Part shown: piece after piece, positions 15,840 through 24,998 of the stretch
Layout of the letters: each line of letters starts with the position of its first letter
Position numbering within the stretch: position 1 is the stretch's first letter
Source of the DNA: Albibacterium sp963696875
Lineage (GTDB): Bacteria > Bacteroidota > Bacteroidia > Sphingobacteriales > Sphingobacteriaceae
Length of the DNA stretch: 64,000 bases
Direction of reading: 5' to 3'
Assembly: GCA_963696875.1 (NCBI GenBank)
Contig: CAVOLQ010000003.1
Location: 372,001 to 436,000, forward strand
The notes under the pieces: generated by a model
Seen by the model: only the letters and a program-made list of their open reading frames with translations
Told to the model about the DNA's origin: nothing
Database searches by the model: none
Made by a program: the position numbers and the translations under genes

Positions 15840-16979
15840 TTAAACGAATATCAAATGGGAAAAAATGGCTTCTATTGAAAACTTAGCAGCGCAAATATAA
15901 CTGTCTGCAGCTCCATAATAAACAGTTAGTTCGTCTCCATTAACTAGCATGCCATTGGTGAATACTACGTTTCCAAAAAAACCGTCCGTCTCATATTCAT
16001 GTTGAGGAATCATAATCGGAATTTTGGTCCTTCCTATTACCTTGCTTGGATTTTCAATATCCATTAAAAAAGCTCCAAGACAATACCGATGATTTTCATT
16101 CGCACCATGGTAGATCTCAAGCCAGCCTCCATCCGTTTTTATAGGAGCAGCACCGGCACCAATCCTCGAGCTATCCCAAAGCCCTTTTCTGGTTTTTAAG
16201 ATACATTTATGGTTCCCCCAATGGATACCATCGGGTGACTGCGCTAGCCAGATGTAATTTCCACCAATTTCGACACTGCTTGGTCTGTGTAAAGCATAAA
16301 ATAAGCCATTGATCTTTTCATTGAAAATAGCACAATCCTTATTGTGTGGAGGGAGAATCATTCCATGTAACTCAAAATTTTTCCAGTCTTCCGTAGTTCT
16401 TAATCCTACTCCGACACCGTTTTCTGAAACTGCGGTATAACTCAGATAATAAGTGTTTTTTATTAAAGCTACTCTACAGTCTTCTATTCCGAAAGCTTCT
16501 AAAATATTTTCTCCACGTAAATAAGGAAATCCTTTTGCTTCTTTAAAATGAATACCATCGTCACTACAAAATAAACGTAAATGAGAAAGAGTAGTGAGAT
16601 AATCTACCCCTTTATAATTGATTACCCGCGAATCTATCGCAACCAAGTCCGGATCATCATAACCAATTTCAGCAATTTCAATTCTACTCGTAAAAGCCCG
16701 ATCTGCATCTGTTTCTCCAAGAGGTTTCCCTTTGATTGATCTTTTTTTGGGAAAATACAATATTGGAAAAGATATCTTACCTTCATTTTGGACAGGTCGT
16801 TCCGCTACCCGAACAATTAACCATGTTTTTTGCTGAAAAGTAAATACTCCTGGATTTAGCAAGCAGGTAATACTGAGTCCTTTACGACTGGGCAATAAGT
16901 CCACTGGTGATAGTAAAGGGTTTTCTGCAAAACGATGAGCGAGATCCAATGTCATGAGTATATTTTCTATTAATTCCAA
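15840..16979 (-). CDS. GH130 family glycoside phosphorylase/hydrolase
   Basis: This 379-residue five-bladed propeller enzyme is of the GH130 beta-mannoside phosphorylase family. Visible features are NPLLSPVDL at the N-terminus, FTSRIEIAEIGYDDPD, the GIEDCRV motif carrying the probable general acid Asp167, CAIFNEKINGLFYALHRPS, and the GAGAAPIKTDGGWLEIYHGA substrate/phosphate-binding segment. Members cleave beta-1,2- or beta-1,4-linked mannosides with phosphate. Some act as hydrolases, and the subgroup cannot be settled by eye. No signal peptide is seen, so it is cytoplasmic. It lies 48 bp downstream of the DUF763 gene on the same strand. A start at Met9 (MTLDLAHRF) is possible. Confidence 0.85.
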   Translation of the reverse strand: MELIENILMTLDLAHRFAENPLLSPVDLLPSRKGLSITCLLNPGVFTFQQKTWLIVRVAERPVQNEGKISFPILYFPKKRSIKGKPLGETDADRAFTSRIEIAEIGYDDPDLVAIDSRVINYKGVDYLTTLSHLRLFCSDDGIHFKEAKGFPYLRGENILEAFGIEDCRVALIKNTYYLSYTAVSENGVGVGLRTTEDWKNFELHGMILPPHNKDCAIFNEKINGLFYALHRPSSVEIGGNYIWLAQSPDGIHWGNHKCILKTRKGLWDSSRIGAGAAPIKTDGGWLEIYHGANENHRYCLGAFLMDIENPSKVIGRTKIPIMIPQHEYETDGFFGNVVFTNGMLVNGDELTVYYGAADSYICAAKFSIEAIFSHLIFV

Positions 16980-17027
16980 TAACCAAGATAAATGGGAATA
17001 GTTTGAATCTTTCTGACAGCATGAATT

Positions 17028-18263
17028 TCAAAATCGGTTCAAGAAATCTAATTTTAATTGGACAGGATTTTCTTTTTTGTGAGCCTTGCTTTCTCTTTTT
17101 GCAAGTCCCATGACGGTTCTTCCGCCATATTTCCAAGAATCTTTCCGCTCTTTGTTGATGAGATCTTCAAAGCGATCATTAGGAATGAACTCCGTCTCTA
17201 TATGCTCCGCTACCTTTGAAAGATTGCGTAGGGCATTGCTTTTTTCTCTGTCATTTAATCTGGCTTTTTGAATAGCATTTTCCATAATGTGAATGGATTC
17301 GTCAAAGACTTTTAAAGGCACAGGGAAGGGGTGACCATCTTTACCGCCATGCGCAAAGGAAAAACGCGCGGGATCAGTGAAACGAGAGGGGGTGCCATGG
17401 ATAATTTCGCTAACTAAAGCTAAGGATTGAATGGTTCTTGGACCGGCCCCATCTAATAAAAGCAGCGTTTCTATGTCTTTTACTTCTATAGTTTGTGCTA
17501 AAGCCAATATGGATCCTAATCGTTTTAAGTTAATGTCTTCCTTTCTTACCTCGTGACGTACGGGCATACTTAACACTTTAACTTCTTGTAATATGCGTTC
17601 TGGCTTTTCTTTTAACAAATTAAGCATTCCAGTTTTTGTTGTACTTGCGGCTTTATCCGTGAGGTTTAAAATTCTACCTTGATTTTGTCCATAAATGAAT
17701 TGGTGAGGTTCTTCTGTAAACGAACGGACGTTAGGGGAGTGCCAATGATATCTTCTGGCCATGCGGTTGTGCGTGTTCATCCCTTGTTGAACAACGGCCC
17801 ATTCGCCTTCATTGCTTACAATGAAAGAATGTTGGTACAGCTGAAAACCATCTTGTAGTGCATTATTGTCGACTCGTGCGGATAGTCGGCTAGCTTGTGT
17901 TAATTTATTTCCATCTAATCCGGTTTTAAAAGCAATGCGAAAAAGCTCATTTGGAGTGTTAATGGAATGTTTGCCTTTACCTCCGCAAATGTAAATGCCT
18001 AGTTCTGTTGAGCGTTGATTGATCGATTTCTTCAACGCCCCCATAACAGAAGTTGTTATTCCAGAAGAATGCCAATCCATTCCTAGAACACATCCTAAGG
18101 ATTGAAACCAAAAAGGATCACTTAGTCGTTGTAAAAGAGCATTTTTACCGTATTCTATAACGATAGATTCTGCTATTGCGCCACCTAAACTACTCATCCT
18201 CTCTGCTAACCATTGCGGAACTTTTCCATAATGTAAAGGCAAATCTGCATGTCCACTTTTCAT
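17028..18263 (-). CDS. DUF763 domain protein
   Basis: This is a 411-residue cytoplasmic protein matching the DUF763 family over its length: MKSGHADLPLHYGKVPQWLAERM opening, GCVLGMDWHSSGITTS, IYICGGKGKHS, MARRYHWHS and a FSFAHGGKDGHPFPVP segment. A helix-hairpin-helix-like stretch (LLLDGAGPRTIQSLALVSEIIHG) suggests nucleic-acid contact. The family is widespread in archaea and some bacteria and has no established function. The C-terminal Lys-rich tail is probably disordered. It precedes the GH130 gene by 48 bp and may share its transcript, though no functional link is evident. Confidence 0.85.
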   Translation of the reverse strand: MKSGHADLPLHYGKVPQWLAERMSSLGGAIAESIVIEYGKNALLQRLSDPFWFQSLGCVLGMDWHSSGITTSVMGALKKSINQRSTELGIYICGGKGKHSINTPNELFRIAFKTGLDGNKLTQASRLSARVDNNALQDGFQLYQHSFIVSNEGEWAVVQQGMNTHNRMARRYHWHSPNVRSFTEEPHQFIYGQNQGRILNLTDKAASTTKTGMLNLLKEKPERILQEVKVLSMPVRHEVRKEDINLKRLGSILALAQTIEVKDIETLLLLDGAGPRTIQSLALVSEIIHGTPSRFTDPARFSFAHGGKDGHPFPVPLKVFDESIHIMENAIQKARLNDREKSNALRNLSKVAEHIETEFIPNDRFEDLINKERKDSWKYGGRTVMGLAKRESKAHKKENPVQLKLDFLNRF

Positions 18264-18565
18264 GTCTGCAATTTACTAAATTCTTTAGTTTGTTGAAGGG
18301 TGTTCATCGTATTTATTTTTATTTTTACCGCACCTTTAACTATTTGCAAATGTTTTTCGTATTAAGAAAGCCAAACAATGAATGCTTTATTCTGTTATTT
18401 TAATAAGCATTTAAGTTTAAAACATACCATTTGATAAAATACAGATGGTTCATAAGGAGATGCTGTAAATGGGCGATCTTCGACAGACTCCAGTCGTCTC
18501 TTAAAAATAGTTTTCAATATCCTAATGCAGGTCGCCTCCGGCTATGTTTGAATAAATTTTTCGGA

Positions 18566-19501
18566 ATGAAAAAGAAACTAACATTTAAAGAAATATGGGT
18601 AGTATTAAAAAATGCAATTAATGGATTTATTGAACACAAGGTAACAAGAATGAGTGGTGCACTAGCATATTATACTGTTTTTTCGATGGCTCCGTTATTA
18701 ATTCTAATAATTTCTCTCAGTGCAATGTTTTTTAGTCGAGATGCCGTAGAAGGACAGGTGTATACCCAATTGGTTGGTTTCATGGGAAGTGATACTGCAA
18801 AACAATTGCAAGAGATAATTAAAAATGCAGCAATTGGGGACAAAGATAAGATTGCACTTATTGTGAGTATTGTAACGCTGTTGATAGGAGCCACGACAGT
18901 TTTTGCAGAAATACAGGACTCAATTAATGATATTTGGGGTTTAAAAGCTAAGCCCAAAAGAGGATGGTTGAAGTTAATTCAGAATAGATTTTTGTCATTT
19001 TCAGTTATCATTAGCCTTGTTTTCATTTTACTGGTTTCTTTGGTGATAACCACTCTTTTAGATGAATTAAATAACCGATTGCGAGAGATTTTTCCCGATA
19101 TTACGGTAGTTGTATTTTATGTTTTTAATCAACTCTTTACCTTGATTGTTGTTTCAATTATTTTCGCCGTAATATTTAAGGTTTTGCCAGATGCTGAGAT
19201 TAGATGGAAGGATGTATTGTCGGGCGCGCTTGCCACTGCTATATTATTTATGCTTGGGAAATTTGCAATCTCATTTTATATAAGTAAAAGTGATGTCGGG
19301 AGTACTTATGGTGCTACCGGCTCGCTAGTTGTATTGTTATTGTGGACATATTATTCTTCGATAATCCTTTATTTTGGTGCCGAATTCACAAAAGCATTTG
19401 CCGTAAAATATGGCTCTGAGATTTATCCGAGTCATTATGCCGTCACTACTAAGCAAATAGAAATAGAAACAGGGGATCAATCCGTTCAAGAGAAAGAATG
19501 A
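18566..19501 (+). CDS. YihY/BrkB family inner-membrane protein
   Basis: This is a 311-residue protein from the chosen ATG (MKKKLTFKEIWVVLKNAING). A longer frame exists from 18431, but its first 45 residues lack conservation features. Hallmarks of the YihY/BrkB family are MSGALAYYTVFSMAPLL, the LLIGATTVFAEIQDSINDIWG motif, and six hydrophobic helices ending in YGATGSLVVLLLWTYYSSII and LYFGAEFTKAF. Family members are polytopic proteins often misannotated as RNase BN. Their role is unclear, with transport or envelope functions suggested. It is convergent with the topoisomerase gene. The stretch 18264-18565 upstream shows no other gene. Confidence 0.85.
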   Translation: MKKKLTFKEIWVVLKNAINGFIEHKVTRMSGALAYYTVFSMAPLLILIISLSAMFFSRDAVEGQVYTQLVGFMGSDTAKQLQEIIKNAAIGDKDKIALIVSIVTLLIGATTVFAEIQDSINDIWGLKAKPKRGWLKLIQNRFLSFSVIISLVFILLVSLVITTLLDELNNRLREIFPDITVVVFYVFNQLFTLIVVSIIFAVIFKVLPDAEIRWKDVLSGALATAILFMLGKFAISFYISKSDVGSTYGATGSLVVLLLWTYYSSIILYFGAEFTKAFAVKYGSEIYPSHYAVTTKQIEIETGDQSVQEKE

Positions 19502-19595
19502 ATAATACAAAGATAATAATAGGTAAATTTAGAAACTTTGGATAAGAACGCATTTGAGGGTAGGGAGTGCAAAAGAAAAGTGGAGATCATTTTTT

Positions 19596-20615
19596 TTAAG
19601 TTGTAAATTCCAATAATTCCAATACTTGCTTTTCTGCTTTTTGCAGAACAGTGGCTTTACCGCTTTTTCGCATAGCTTTTTTGAAAAACGGAAATGCCAT
19701 TTTATTTTCATACGCTTTTACTAAAGTATCTGCTATATAATACTTTTTACAGACCGAAGGTGTATTTCCTAATTTCGAGGCAACGAAACGGTACATTTCT
19801 TTACAATTTCGTTTACATTCTTTTTTGGTCTTATAAGGCTCCATTTCACTTAATTTCTTAAATGCCCATACTGTACCGTACCAAGTTCGGTAATCTTTAG
19901 AAGTAAAGTTTTGATTTGTGCATTCTTGAATATACTGATTTAAATCACCAGAATCAATTGAACAGCTTATTCCATTTTCATCAATATATTGAAAGAGCTG
20001 CTGCCCTGGTATCTCTTTCACGTCTTCTAATTGTCTAGCCAGTTTTTTATCATGAACATTTATTTCATGCATTACACCTTTTTTGCCTCTAAATTTGAAA
20101 AGAATATTCGCTCCTTTAATATTTACATGTTTATTGGTTAGCGTTGTTAAACCGTAACTATCGTTTTGATTTCGATAATAAGTATTGCCAGTACGTATTA
20201 ATGTTTCTTCCATTACTTCCAGTGCAAGCGCAATTACTTTATCTTTAGTTAGTTTTCTTTTTCTGCTATCTTTTTGGATTTTCTTTCTAATCAAAGGTAG
20301 TGATTTTCCAAAGTCTAGAATTTTGGCAAATTTGCTTACCTGTTGAAGACGTGTCCACTCTGGATGGTATAAGTATTGTTTTCTTTCTTTGTCATCTAGC
20401 CCCGTAACTTGTAAATGGCCATTCTCTTCCAAGCAAATCCAAACCTTTTTCCATGCGGGGGGAATAACCAATCTTTTAAACCGATCGATTACTTTTTTAT
20501 CCTGGATTAAAGAGTCATTGAAATAATACGCAAATCCTTTGCCCCGTCTAACTCTTGTATAGCCTGGCTCTGAGTCAGGAATGTATTGAAGGGTATCGAT
20601 GTATTTTTTATCCAT
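19596..20615 (-). CDS. DNA topoisomerase IB (poxvirus-type)
   Basis: This 339-residue type IB topoisomerase relaxes supercoils through a 3'-phosphotyrosyl intermediate. The N-terminal domain spans about residues 20-90 (GKGFAYYF, IPPAWKKVWIC, GHLQVTGLDDKERKQYLYHP). The catalytic set is in place: Arg141 in RTGN, Lys in FKFRGKKG (~174-179), Arg243 in FTSKDYRTW, and the active-site Tyr in NTPSVCKKYYI (Tyr293, with Tyr292 adjacent). The family is common in soil and stress-exposed bacteria. Its neighbours include DUF2383, CinA-like, SDR and DUF892 genes. The last ~30 residues (Lys-rich) are poorly conserved. Confidence 0.92.
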   Translation of the reverse strand: MDKKYIDTLQYIPDSEPGYTRVRRGKGFAYYFNDSLIQDKKVIDRFKRLVIPPAWKKVWICLEENGHLQVTGLDDKERKQYLYHPEWTRLQQVSKFAKILDFGKSLPLIRKKIQKDSRKRKLTKDKVIALALEVMEETLIRTGNTYYRNQNDSYGLTTLTNKHVNIKGANILFKFRGKKGVMHEINVHDKKLARQLEDVKEIPGQQLFQYIDENGISCSIDSGDLNQYIQECTNQNFTSKDYRTWYGTVWAFKKLSEMEPYKTKKECKRNCKEMYRFVASKLGNTPSVCKKYYIADTLVKAYENKMAFPFFKKAMRKSGKATVLQKAEKQVLELLEFTT

Positions 20616-20866
20616 TTATTACACTTAGGAATCTTCATAGACTTAAACCAAATGGCGTATCAAATGTTTGTGATGAAGCATTTCTCCTTCTTTGAAGGAA
20701 TTGAAATTTTGAGTGAATACAGTACTTTCTGATAGTTAATAGTTTGGTTCTTTTAATCCTTCACTGAAGATTGAGAAATCGAAAAGATTAAACTTATAAA
20801 AAACAAAATACTAAATGCTCGGTTAAATTAATAGGACTCGGTTCAGTAAATCTAAAAATTTTAACA

Positions 20867-21178
20867 ATGGAAACGAATAATCAGAACAATAAAACTCCCC
20901 ATCCTGAAGAAACCGGTAAGGTTCCTAAGTCAGGAGTAATGAGTGAAACATATAAAGAGGACGTAAACCCTCAAGACGAATTAGGAAACGCTAACGGGGA
21001 TCCAGAAGATCCAGAAGAATCTAAAAAAGCAAAAGAAGATTTAGAATCTTATCCTCTAGAAGAAGCTGATACGTCTGAAGAAGACATGGAAAAAGAACGC
21101 TTTAGAAATGGTGAATTTAATCGTGATGACAAAGAAGATGAAAATCCGTCAACTAATGATTCGGAGTTTTTAAAATAG
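20867..21178 (+). CDS. Small acidic, probably disordered protein
   Basis: This 103-residue protein consists mostly of Glu, Asp, Lys, Asn, Pro and Ser, with no hydrophobic core, signal peptide or Cys. Repeated acidic runs (EDPEESKKAKEDLE, EEADTSEEDMEKERF) suggest it stays unfolded. The start codon follows an A-rich spacer that is typical of this genome. It is followed by a small membrane-protein gene after 40 bp. Its composition resembles hydrophilic stress-related small proteins of soil Bacteroidota, but I do not recognise a family. Confidence 0.6.
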   Translation: METNNQNNKTPHPEETGKVPKSGVMSETYKEDVNPQDELGNANGDPEDPEESKKAKEDLESYPLEEADTSEEDMEKERFRNGEFNRDDKEDENPSTNDSEFLK

Positions 21179-21218
21179 GTTTAAGAACAAAATAATTAAT
21201 ATTTAATAATAAACAATC

Positions 21219-21479
21219 ATGGAAGCTCCAATTAATCCAACTTATAAAGAAGGAGAAGAAACTAAAAAAATTGAAGATAAAACAGCAAGAATTCCTTCAA
21301 CGGTTTTTTTATGTGCCGCTCTTGGTTCTATGGCATTATCATTAACCTTAAAATGTTTTGGAAGACAGCATGATGCACTTTTCGTTGGGCAATGGGCAGC
21401 CCCGTTTTTGCTTTTAGGAACCTATAATAAAATCGTAAAAACGCATGGACACGATGAAACAGATGCACATAAAAGATGA
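21219..21479 (+). CDS. Small two-helix membrane protein
   Basis: This is an 86-residue protein with a hydrophilic N-terminal ~27 residues (charged, Lys/Glu), then two hydrophobic stretches: STVFLCAALGSMALSLTL and FVGQWAAPFLLLGTYNKIV. The tail is His-rich (KTHGHDETDAHKR). It probably spans the inner membrane twice. It lies 40 bp after the acidic protein gene and is followed by a long hairpin. I do not recognise the family. Confidence 0.6.
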   Translation: MEAPINPTYKEGEETKKIEDKTARIPSTVFLCAALGSMALSLTLKCFGRQHDALFVGQWAAPFLLLGTYNKIVKTHGHDETDAHKR

Positions 21480-21495
21480 ATTCTCATTCATCTTG

Positions 21496-21532
21496 TTTTC
21501 AATCAGGGCATTTTTTATGCCCTGATTGAAAA
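21496..21532. terminator. Perfect 16-bp hairpin after the small membrane protein
   Basis: TTTTCAATCAGGGCAT pairs perfectly with ATGCCCTGATTGAAAA around a T-rich 5-nt loop. There is no T tract after it on either strand, so it may terminate weakly or stabilise the 3' end. Confidence 0.55.
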
Positions 21533-21613
21533 GCGTATAAAGATTACGGTTTATAATAAAATTTATTAGTGCCGCAGTAATTACCTTAGAAAGACACAAA
21601 GCTTATTTCTTAG

Positions 21614-22047
21614 TTAATTTTGCGGACTATCATCATTTGAATTTGATAACTCATCAAGGAGTGAAGTATCCTTTTTCTGATCTTTACTCAAATTCTTCTG
21701 GCTTTGTTTTTACTCATCACGGGGATATTCATTTCCAAAAGTCCTATCGGCATTAGAACTGCGAATCGTTGCTGTGCTTGGGTCTTTATCAAAGAATTTC
21801 CTAAATGACGGATCATCTGGCATTTCTTTTTTTCTATTTCGCCAGACGCTTTCCCTTGATTTATAGTTTCCAGGTTTCTTCCTTCTATATTATCTGCCTC
21901 AGTCATTTCCGGATCACCCCAATTGATTTCTTAACCGTTTTCGTCGATGGTTCTTCTTTCATCCGTATTTTCTGCTTCTAGTTCTGGACGTGGCCGAATA
22001 TTATTTTTCATGGTATTTTTTTCATTTTGTTGATTGATGTTCTCCAT
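21614..22047 (-). pseudogene. Broken gene for a small hydrophilic protein (two stops, one frameshift)
   Basis: Reading from ATG at 22047, the frame gives MENINQQNEKNTMKNNIRPR and continues through IDENG, where an in-frame TAA interrupts (near 21930). After it come EINWGDPEMTEADNIEGRN and GEIEKK. At an A-rich run near 21830 the frame shifts, and the sense frame goes on as KEMPDDPSFRKFFDKDPSTA, then RSSNADRTFGNEYPRDE. A second TAA (21710-21712) follows, after which the frame still reads KQSQKNLSKDQKKDTSLLDE and ends at 21614. The three segments share the same acidic, Asn/Asp/Lys/Pro composition, which supports one former gene of about 145 codons. No family is recognised. The conventional ORF at 21688-21906 is the out-of-frame part. 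Confidence 0.6.
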
Positions 22048-22107
22048 TACCCGTTTTATGAAAGTTTCTTAATCCCATCATCTAACTATTATATTTTTTT
22101 TTGTTGA

Positions 22108-22329
22108 TTATCGAATCTTGTTATTTGGACGCTCCATCCCCACAGTATCTTGATTCATATTCATAGTGTCAAGTTTATGATTTGAGGTATCTATTGGAGC
22201 AGGTGTTACCATTGTATCGTGATCGAGGCTATCGCTCAGATGGTCGTTGTTGGCATTATTAGTTCTGTTTGTGCAAGCCTGAATGCTCCAAGTAAAGGCT
22301 GCAAGAATTAGTATAATCGCTGTTTTCAT
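22108..22329 (-). CDS. Small lipoprotein, Asn/Asp/Thr-rich
   Basis: This is a 73-residue protein. The signal sequence MKTAIILILAAFTWSIQAC ends in a plausible lipobox with Cys19. The mature part is short, hydrophilic and probably disordered (NRTNNANNDHLSDSLDHDT...MNQDTVGMERPNNKIR). Many Bacteroidota carry such tiny lipoproteins of unknown role near stress genes. It is followed by the broken gene on the same strand. No family is recognised. Confidence 0.6.
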   Translation of the reverse strand: MKTAIILILAAFTWSIQACTNRTNNANNDHLSDSLDHDTMVTPAPIDTSNHKLDTMNMNQDTVGMERPNNKIR

Positions 22330-22537
22330 GATTTATTTTTTCTTTATTAACAGCGTTTTTAACAAAAGGTTGCAAAAAACAAATAAAACGTATAAAATTT
22401 GAAAATAAGTAGAAATACTAACGTTTCTTTTGCAACATTCAGCGGTTATTCGTTCTGCATTTTACGCGACCACTTTTCAACTTCAAAACGTAAGTTGCAT
22501 ACATGTGAATGATTTTAGCCATTTATCACTTTACTTC

Positions 22538-23011
22538 TTATGTTCTCCTTAAAATTTGACTATCAGGCAATGGATCAACTATAGAGCCTCTTAATTCCTT
22601 TATGTGACTATTTGCAGCCCGCAATTCGGTCTGTTGAGATTCTAAGATACTTTTGGTTGTCAAAGACAACCCTTCGCTATTTAATGCAGACTCATATGCT
22701 TTCATAACAGCTTCCTCTCCAATTTTACAACTTTCTAAGATGGACTGTCTGTTCTGTCCGCCGAATTTTACTTTGATGCTTACCCACGTATTATACACTG
22801 GGCCAGGAAGATTTTTTGATTCCCCACTTAGAGATTCTAGTTCTATTAATACCGAATTAAAATTCACACTTTGTTGAGCCATTCCTATAAATATTGTTTT
22901 TAAATCTTCGTCTTCAGAACGAAGTTCCTTTATCGCCCTATTATAACCATCGGAACGATCCTTATGAATTCGGATGATATCGTTTATGACTTCTGTTTCT
23001 TTGTTATCCAT
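22538..23011 (-). CDS. DUF2383 (PA2169-type) four-helix bundle protein
   Basis: This 157-residue cytoplasmic protein, mainly alpha-helical, matches the PA2169/DUF2383 family: NDIIRIHKDRSDGYNRAIKEL at the start, a second helix with IFIGMAQQSVNFNSVLIELE, VYNTWVSIKVKFGG, then ILESCKIGEEAVMKAYESAL and a final helix ending in SHIKELRG. The family has a ferritin-like fold, is often found beside stress proteins, and lacks an established activity. Its neighbours here (topoisomerase IB, SDR, DUF892) fit that pattern. Confidence 0.85.
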   Translation of the reverse strand: MDNKETEVINDIIRIHKDRSDGYNRAIKELRSEDEDLKTIFIGMAQQSVNFNSVLIELESLSGESKNLPGPVYNTWVSIKVKFGGQNRQSILESCKIGEEAVMKAYESALNSEGLSLTTKSILESQQTELRAANSHIKELRGSIVDPLPDSQILRRT

Positions 23012-23274
23012 AATTTTAAAATTCGTTCAATTAGAAAACCCCCTATTCAATAAATTGTTTGGGACTGTGTCGGTGCACTGCCCGGTAAATGTTTATTTGA
23101 TTCCAATTAATACGCAATTAATGCCCCTTCAGACGAATTACATCTAGTAGACAATGAGCGAATTCAACGAGGTCTTCATTAAAGATTTATAAATTATAAA
23201 TAATAGAATGGATGTTCTAAGAAACATTAATCTTCTAAACTTGTTTTTTAATAATTGATTATTACTCATCATCT

Positions 23275-23793
23275 ATGGGAAACAAAGTAAATAGCGAACC
23301 GATTTTAACTAAGAATATAGATTTATGTGGTAGCCTTTTGAAGGAGAAACAATTAAGTATTGCCTTTGCAGAAAGTGCAACTGCAGGAAGGGTGATGGCT
23401 GATTTCTCTCTTGTAGAGAAGGCTGGTGATTTTTTGAAAGGTGGTTTAGTCTGTTATGATGCCTGTGTTAAGGAAGATATATTAAAAGTTCCCCATTCGT
23501 TAATACAACAGTACACCGCAGAGTCAGCTGAAGTAACCAAGGCCGCTGCAAAAGGATTAAGGGATCTTCTAAAGGCAGATGTATATGTTGCTGTCACCGG
23601 CCTTACTTCTCCTGGTGGAAGTGAAAGTGAAAATAAACCAGTAGGAACTATTTTTATTCACTGTTTATGCAATGGTAGGGAAAAAGCAAGTAGAGTAGTA
23701 TTCGAAGGGAGTAGTGAGTCAATATTAGCTCAGACTGTAGATTACATAGCCTCTACACTGTTAATATTTTTACACAATGAAGTGGTAAAATAG
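23275..23793 (+). CDS. CinA-like C-terminal domain protein (nicotinamide-nucleotide amidase type)
   Basis: This 172-residue stand-alone CinA C-terminal (PncC-like) domain has the opening LSIAFAESATAGRVMADFSL, with the active-site Ser of the AESxTxG motif, then GDFLKGGLVCYDACVKEDIL, SAEVTKAAAKGLRDLLKADV and AVTGLTSPGGSE with KPVGTIFI. PncC deamidates nicotinamide mononucleotide to recycle NAD breakdown products. The N-terminal molybdopterin-binding-like domain of full CinA is absent. A DNA-stress role is sometimes proposed for the family. It is convergent with the SDR gene (8-bp gap). The activity of this copy is inferred from motifs alone. Confidence 0.85.
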   Translation: MGNKVNSEPILTKNIDLCGSLLKEKQLSIAFAESATAGRVMADFSLVEKAGDFLKGGLVCYDACVKEDILKVPHSLIQQYTAESAEVTKAAAKGLRDLLKADVYVAVTGLTSPGGSESENKPVGTIFIHCLCNGREKASRVVFEGSSESILAQTVDYIASTLLIFLHNEVVK

Positions 23794-23801
23794 AAAAATA
23801 T

Positions 23802-24689
23802 TTAAATGGTAATCCGTCCACCTGTTACCGGCAATGTCGCCCCTGAAATATAACTAGCTTCATCTGAAGCAAGAAATACGTAGGCTGGAGCAACTTCAAC
23901 TGGTTGTCCAGGTCGACCCATTGGAGTATTCTTTCCAAAGTTTTCTGGATCGGGCATGGTGGAAGGGATTAACGGAGTCCAAATAGGCCCTGGGGCGACT
24001 GCATTTACACGTATGCCTTTACCCGCTTGTAAAAGAATTTGGCTTAGATTAGCAGTGAAGTTTTGAATGGCGCCCTTAGTTGCAGCATAGGGTAATAAAA
24101 CCGGTGTAGGAGAATAGGCATTGACAGAAGTGGTATTAATTATACTGCTACCTGGCTTCATATGAGCTTCTGCGGCCTTGCACAAATAAAACATTGGATG
24201 AATATTCGTGTCAAAGGTCTTTACCCATTCCTCATTGGAAATTTCGGCTAAAGACTGCCTAGCCATTTGAAAAGCAGCATTGTTTACCAAAATATCGATC
24301 TGTCCGAATTCTTTCACCGCCTTTTCTATAATATCTTTACAGTGCTCGGGATTACGGATGTCGCCTTTCATGAGGATGGCTTTTTTGCCAGCATCTCTTA
24401 CATAGTTAGCAGTTTCGTTTGCATCCCCGTCTTCCACATCTGCCAGGTAGCTGATCAAGACGTCTGCCCCTTCTCTAGCAAATGCAATAGATATAGCCCT
24501 TCCGATGCCAGAATCTCCGCCAGTAATTATTGCTTTCTTACCTTCTAATTTTCCACATCCTTTATAAGATACTTCGCCGTGATCAGCTTTTGGATTCATT
24601 TCTGCCTCGACTCCAGGTGGCTTTTGTTCTTGTCTTGGGAATGGTGGAACTGGATGTTTTTCGGCTGGGTCTATATTATCGTTTTTCAT
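23802..24689 (-). CDS. SDR oxidoreductase with proline-rich leader (general-stress type)
   Basis: This 295-residue short-chain dehydrogenase/reductase begins with a charged, Pro-rich leader (~residues 1-45: HPVPPFPRQEQKPPG), as in the YhdF/YdaD general-stress group. Then follow the NAD(P)-binding TGGDSGIGRA (56-65), NNAA, a catalytic Ser in INTTSVNAY, and YAATKGA with Tyr and Lys. C-terminal VNAVAPGPIWTPLIP and TLPVTGG complete the fold. The substrate is unknown. The upstream palindrome at 24711-24728 may be a regulatory site. Stress association comes from the family and from the neighbouring DUF892 and DUF2383 genes. Confidence 0.88.
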   Translation of the reverse strand: MKNDNIDPAEKHPVPPFPRQEQKPPGVEAEMNPKADHGEVSYKGCGKLEGKKAIITGGDSGIGRAISIAFAREGADVLISYLADVEDGDANETANYVRDAGKKAILMKGDIRNPEHCKDIIEKAVKEFGQIDILVNNAAFQMARQSLAEISNEEWVKTFDTNIHPMFYLCKAAEAHMKPGSSIINTTSVNAYSPTPVLLPYAATKGAIQNFTANLSQILLQAGKGIRVNAVAPGPIWTPLIPSTMPDPENFGKNTPMGRPGQPVEVAPAYVFLASDEASYISGATLPVTGGRITI

Positions 24690-24710
24690 TATAGTAATCT
24701 ATTTAAATAT

Positions 24711-24728
24711 TAATAGTAAGTACTATTA
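24711..24728. promoter_or_regulatory. Perfect palindrome upstream of the SDR gene
   Basis: TAATAGTA-AG-TACTATTA lies 22 bp before the SDR start. It could be an operator or a promoter-proximal hairpin. The rest of the 308-bp gap (24690-24998) is AT-rich with nothing else I can identify. Confidence 0.35.
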
Positions 24729-24998
24729 GTAAAACAAAAGAGAATTCAATTGGTTTTGCAAGGATATATAGAAACTCTTCAATTCTTGTAAACAGCTATA
24801 CTCCAAGGTGTTTATATGTATAAATAACCCTTAGGTCACTTAAAAAGTTCTTGTAGTTGAGTTATATTAAAGTTATTAAAGTTAATCATACCCGAAACGT
24901 AAGTTGAATCTGAGATTATCGATGAAAGAGCTACGGGTTTTTTCAAACATTTTGAAAAAGCAAATGTTTAAATATAAACAAAACAAAAAACATATATT

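Noticed and set aside
18431..18565. N-terminal extension of the YihY protein
   Set aside because: The 45 added residues are not of the family type, and a good ATG sits directly before the conserved part.
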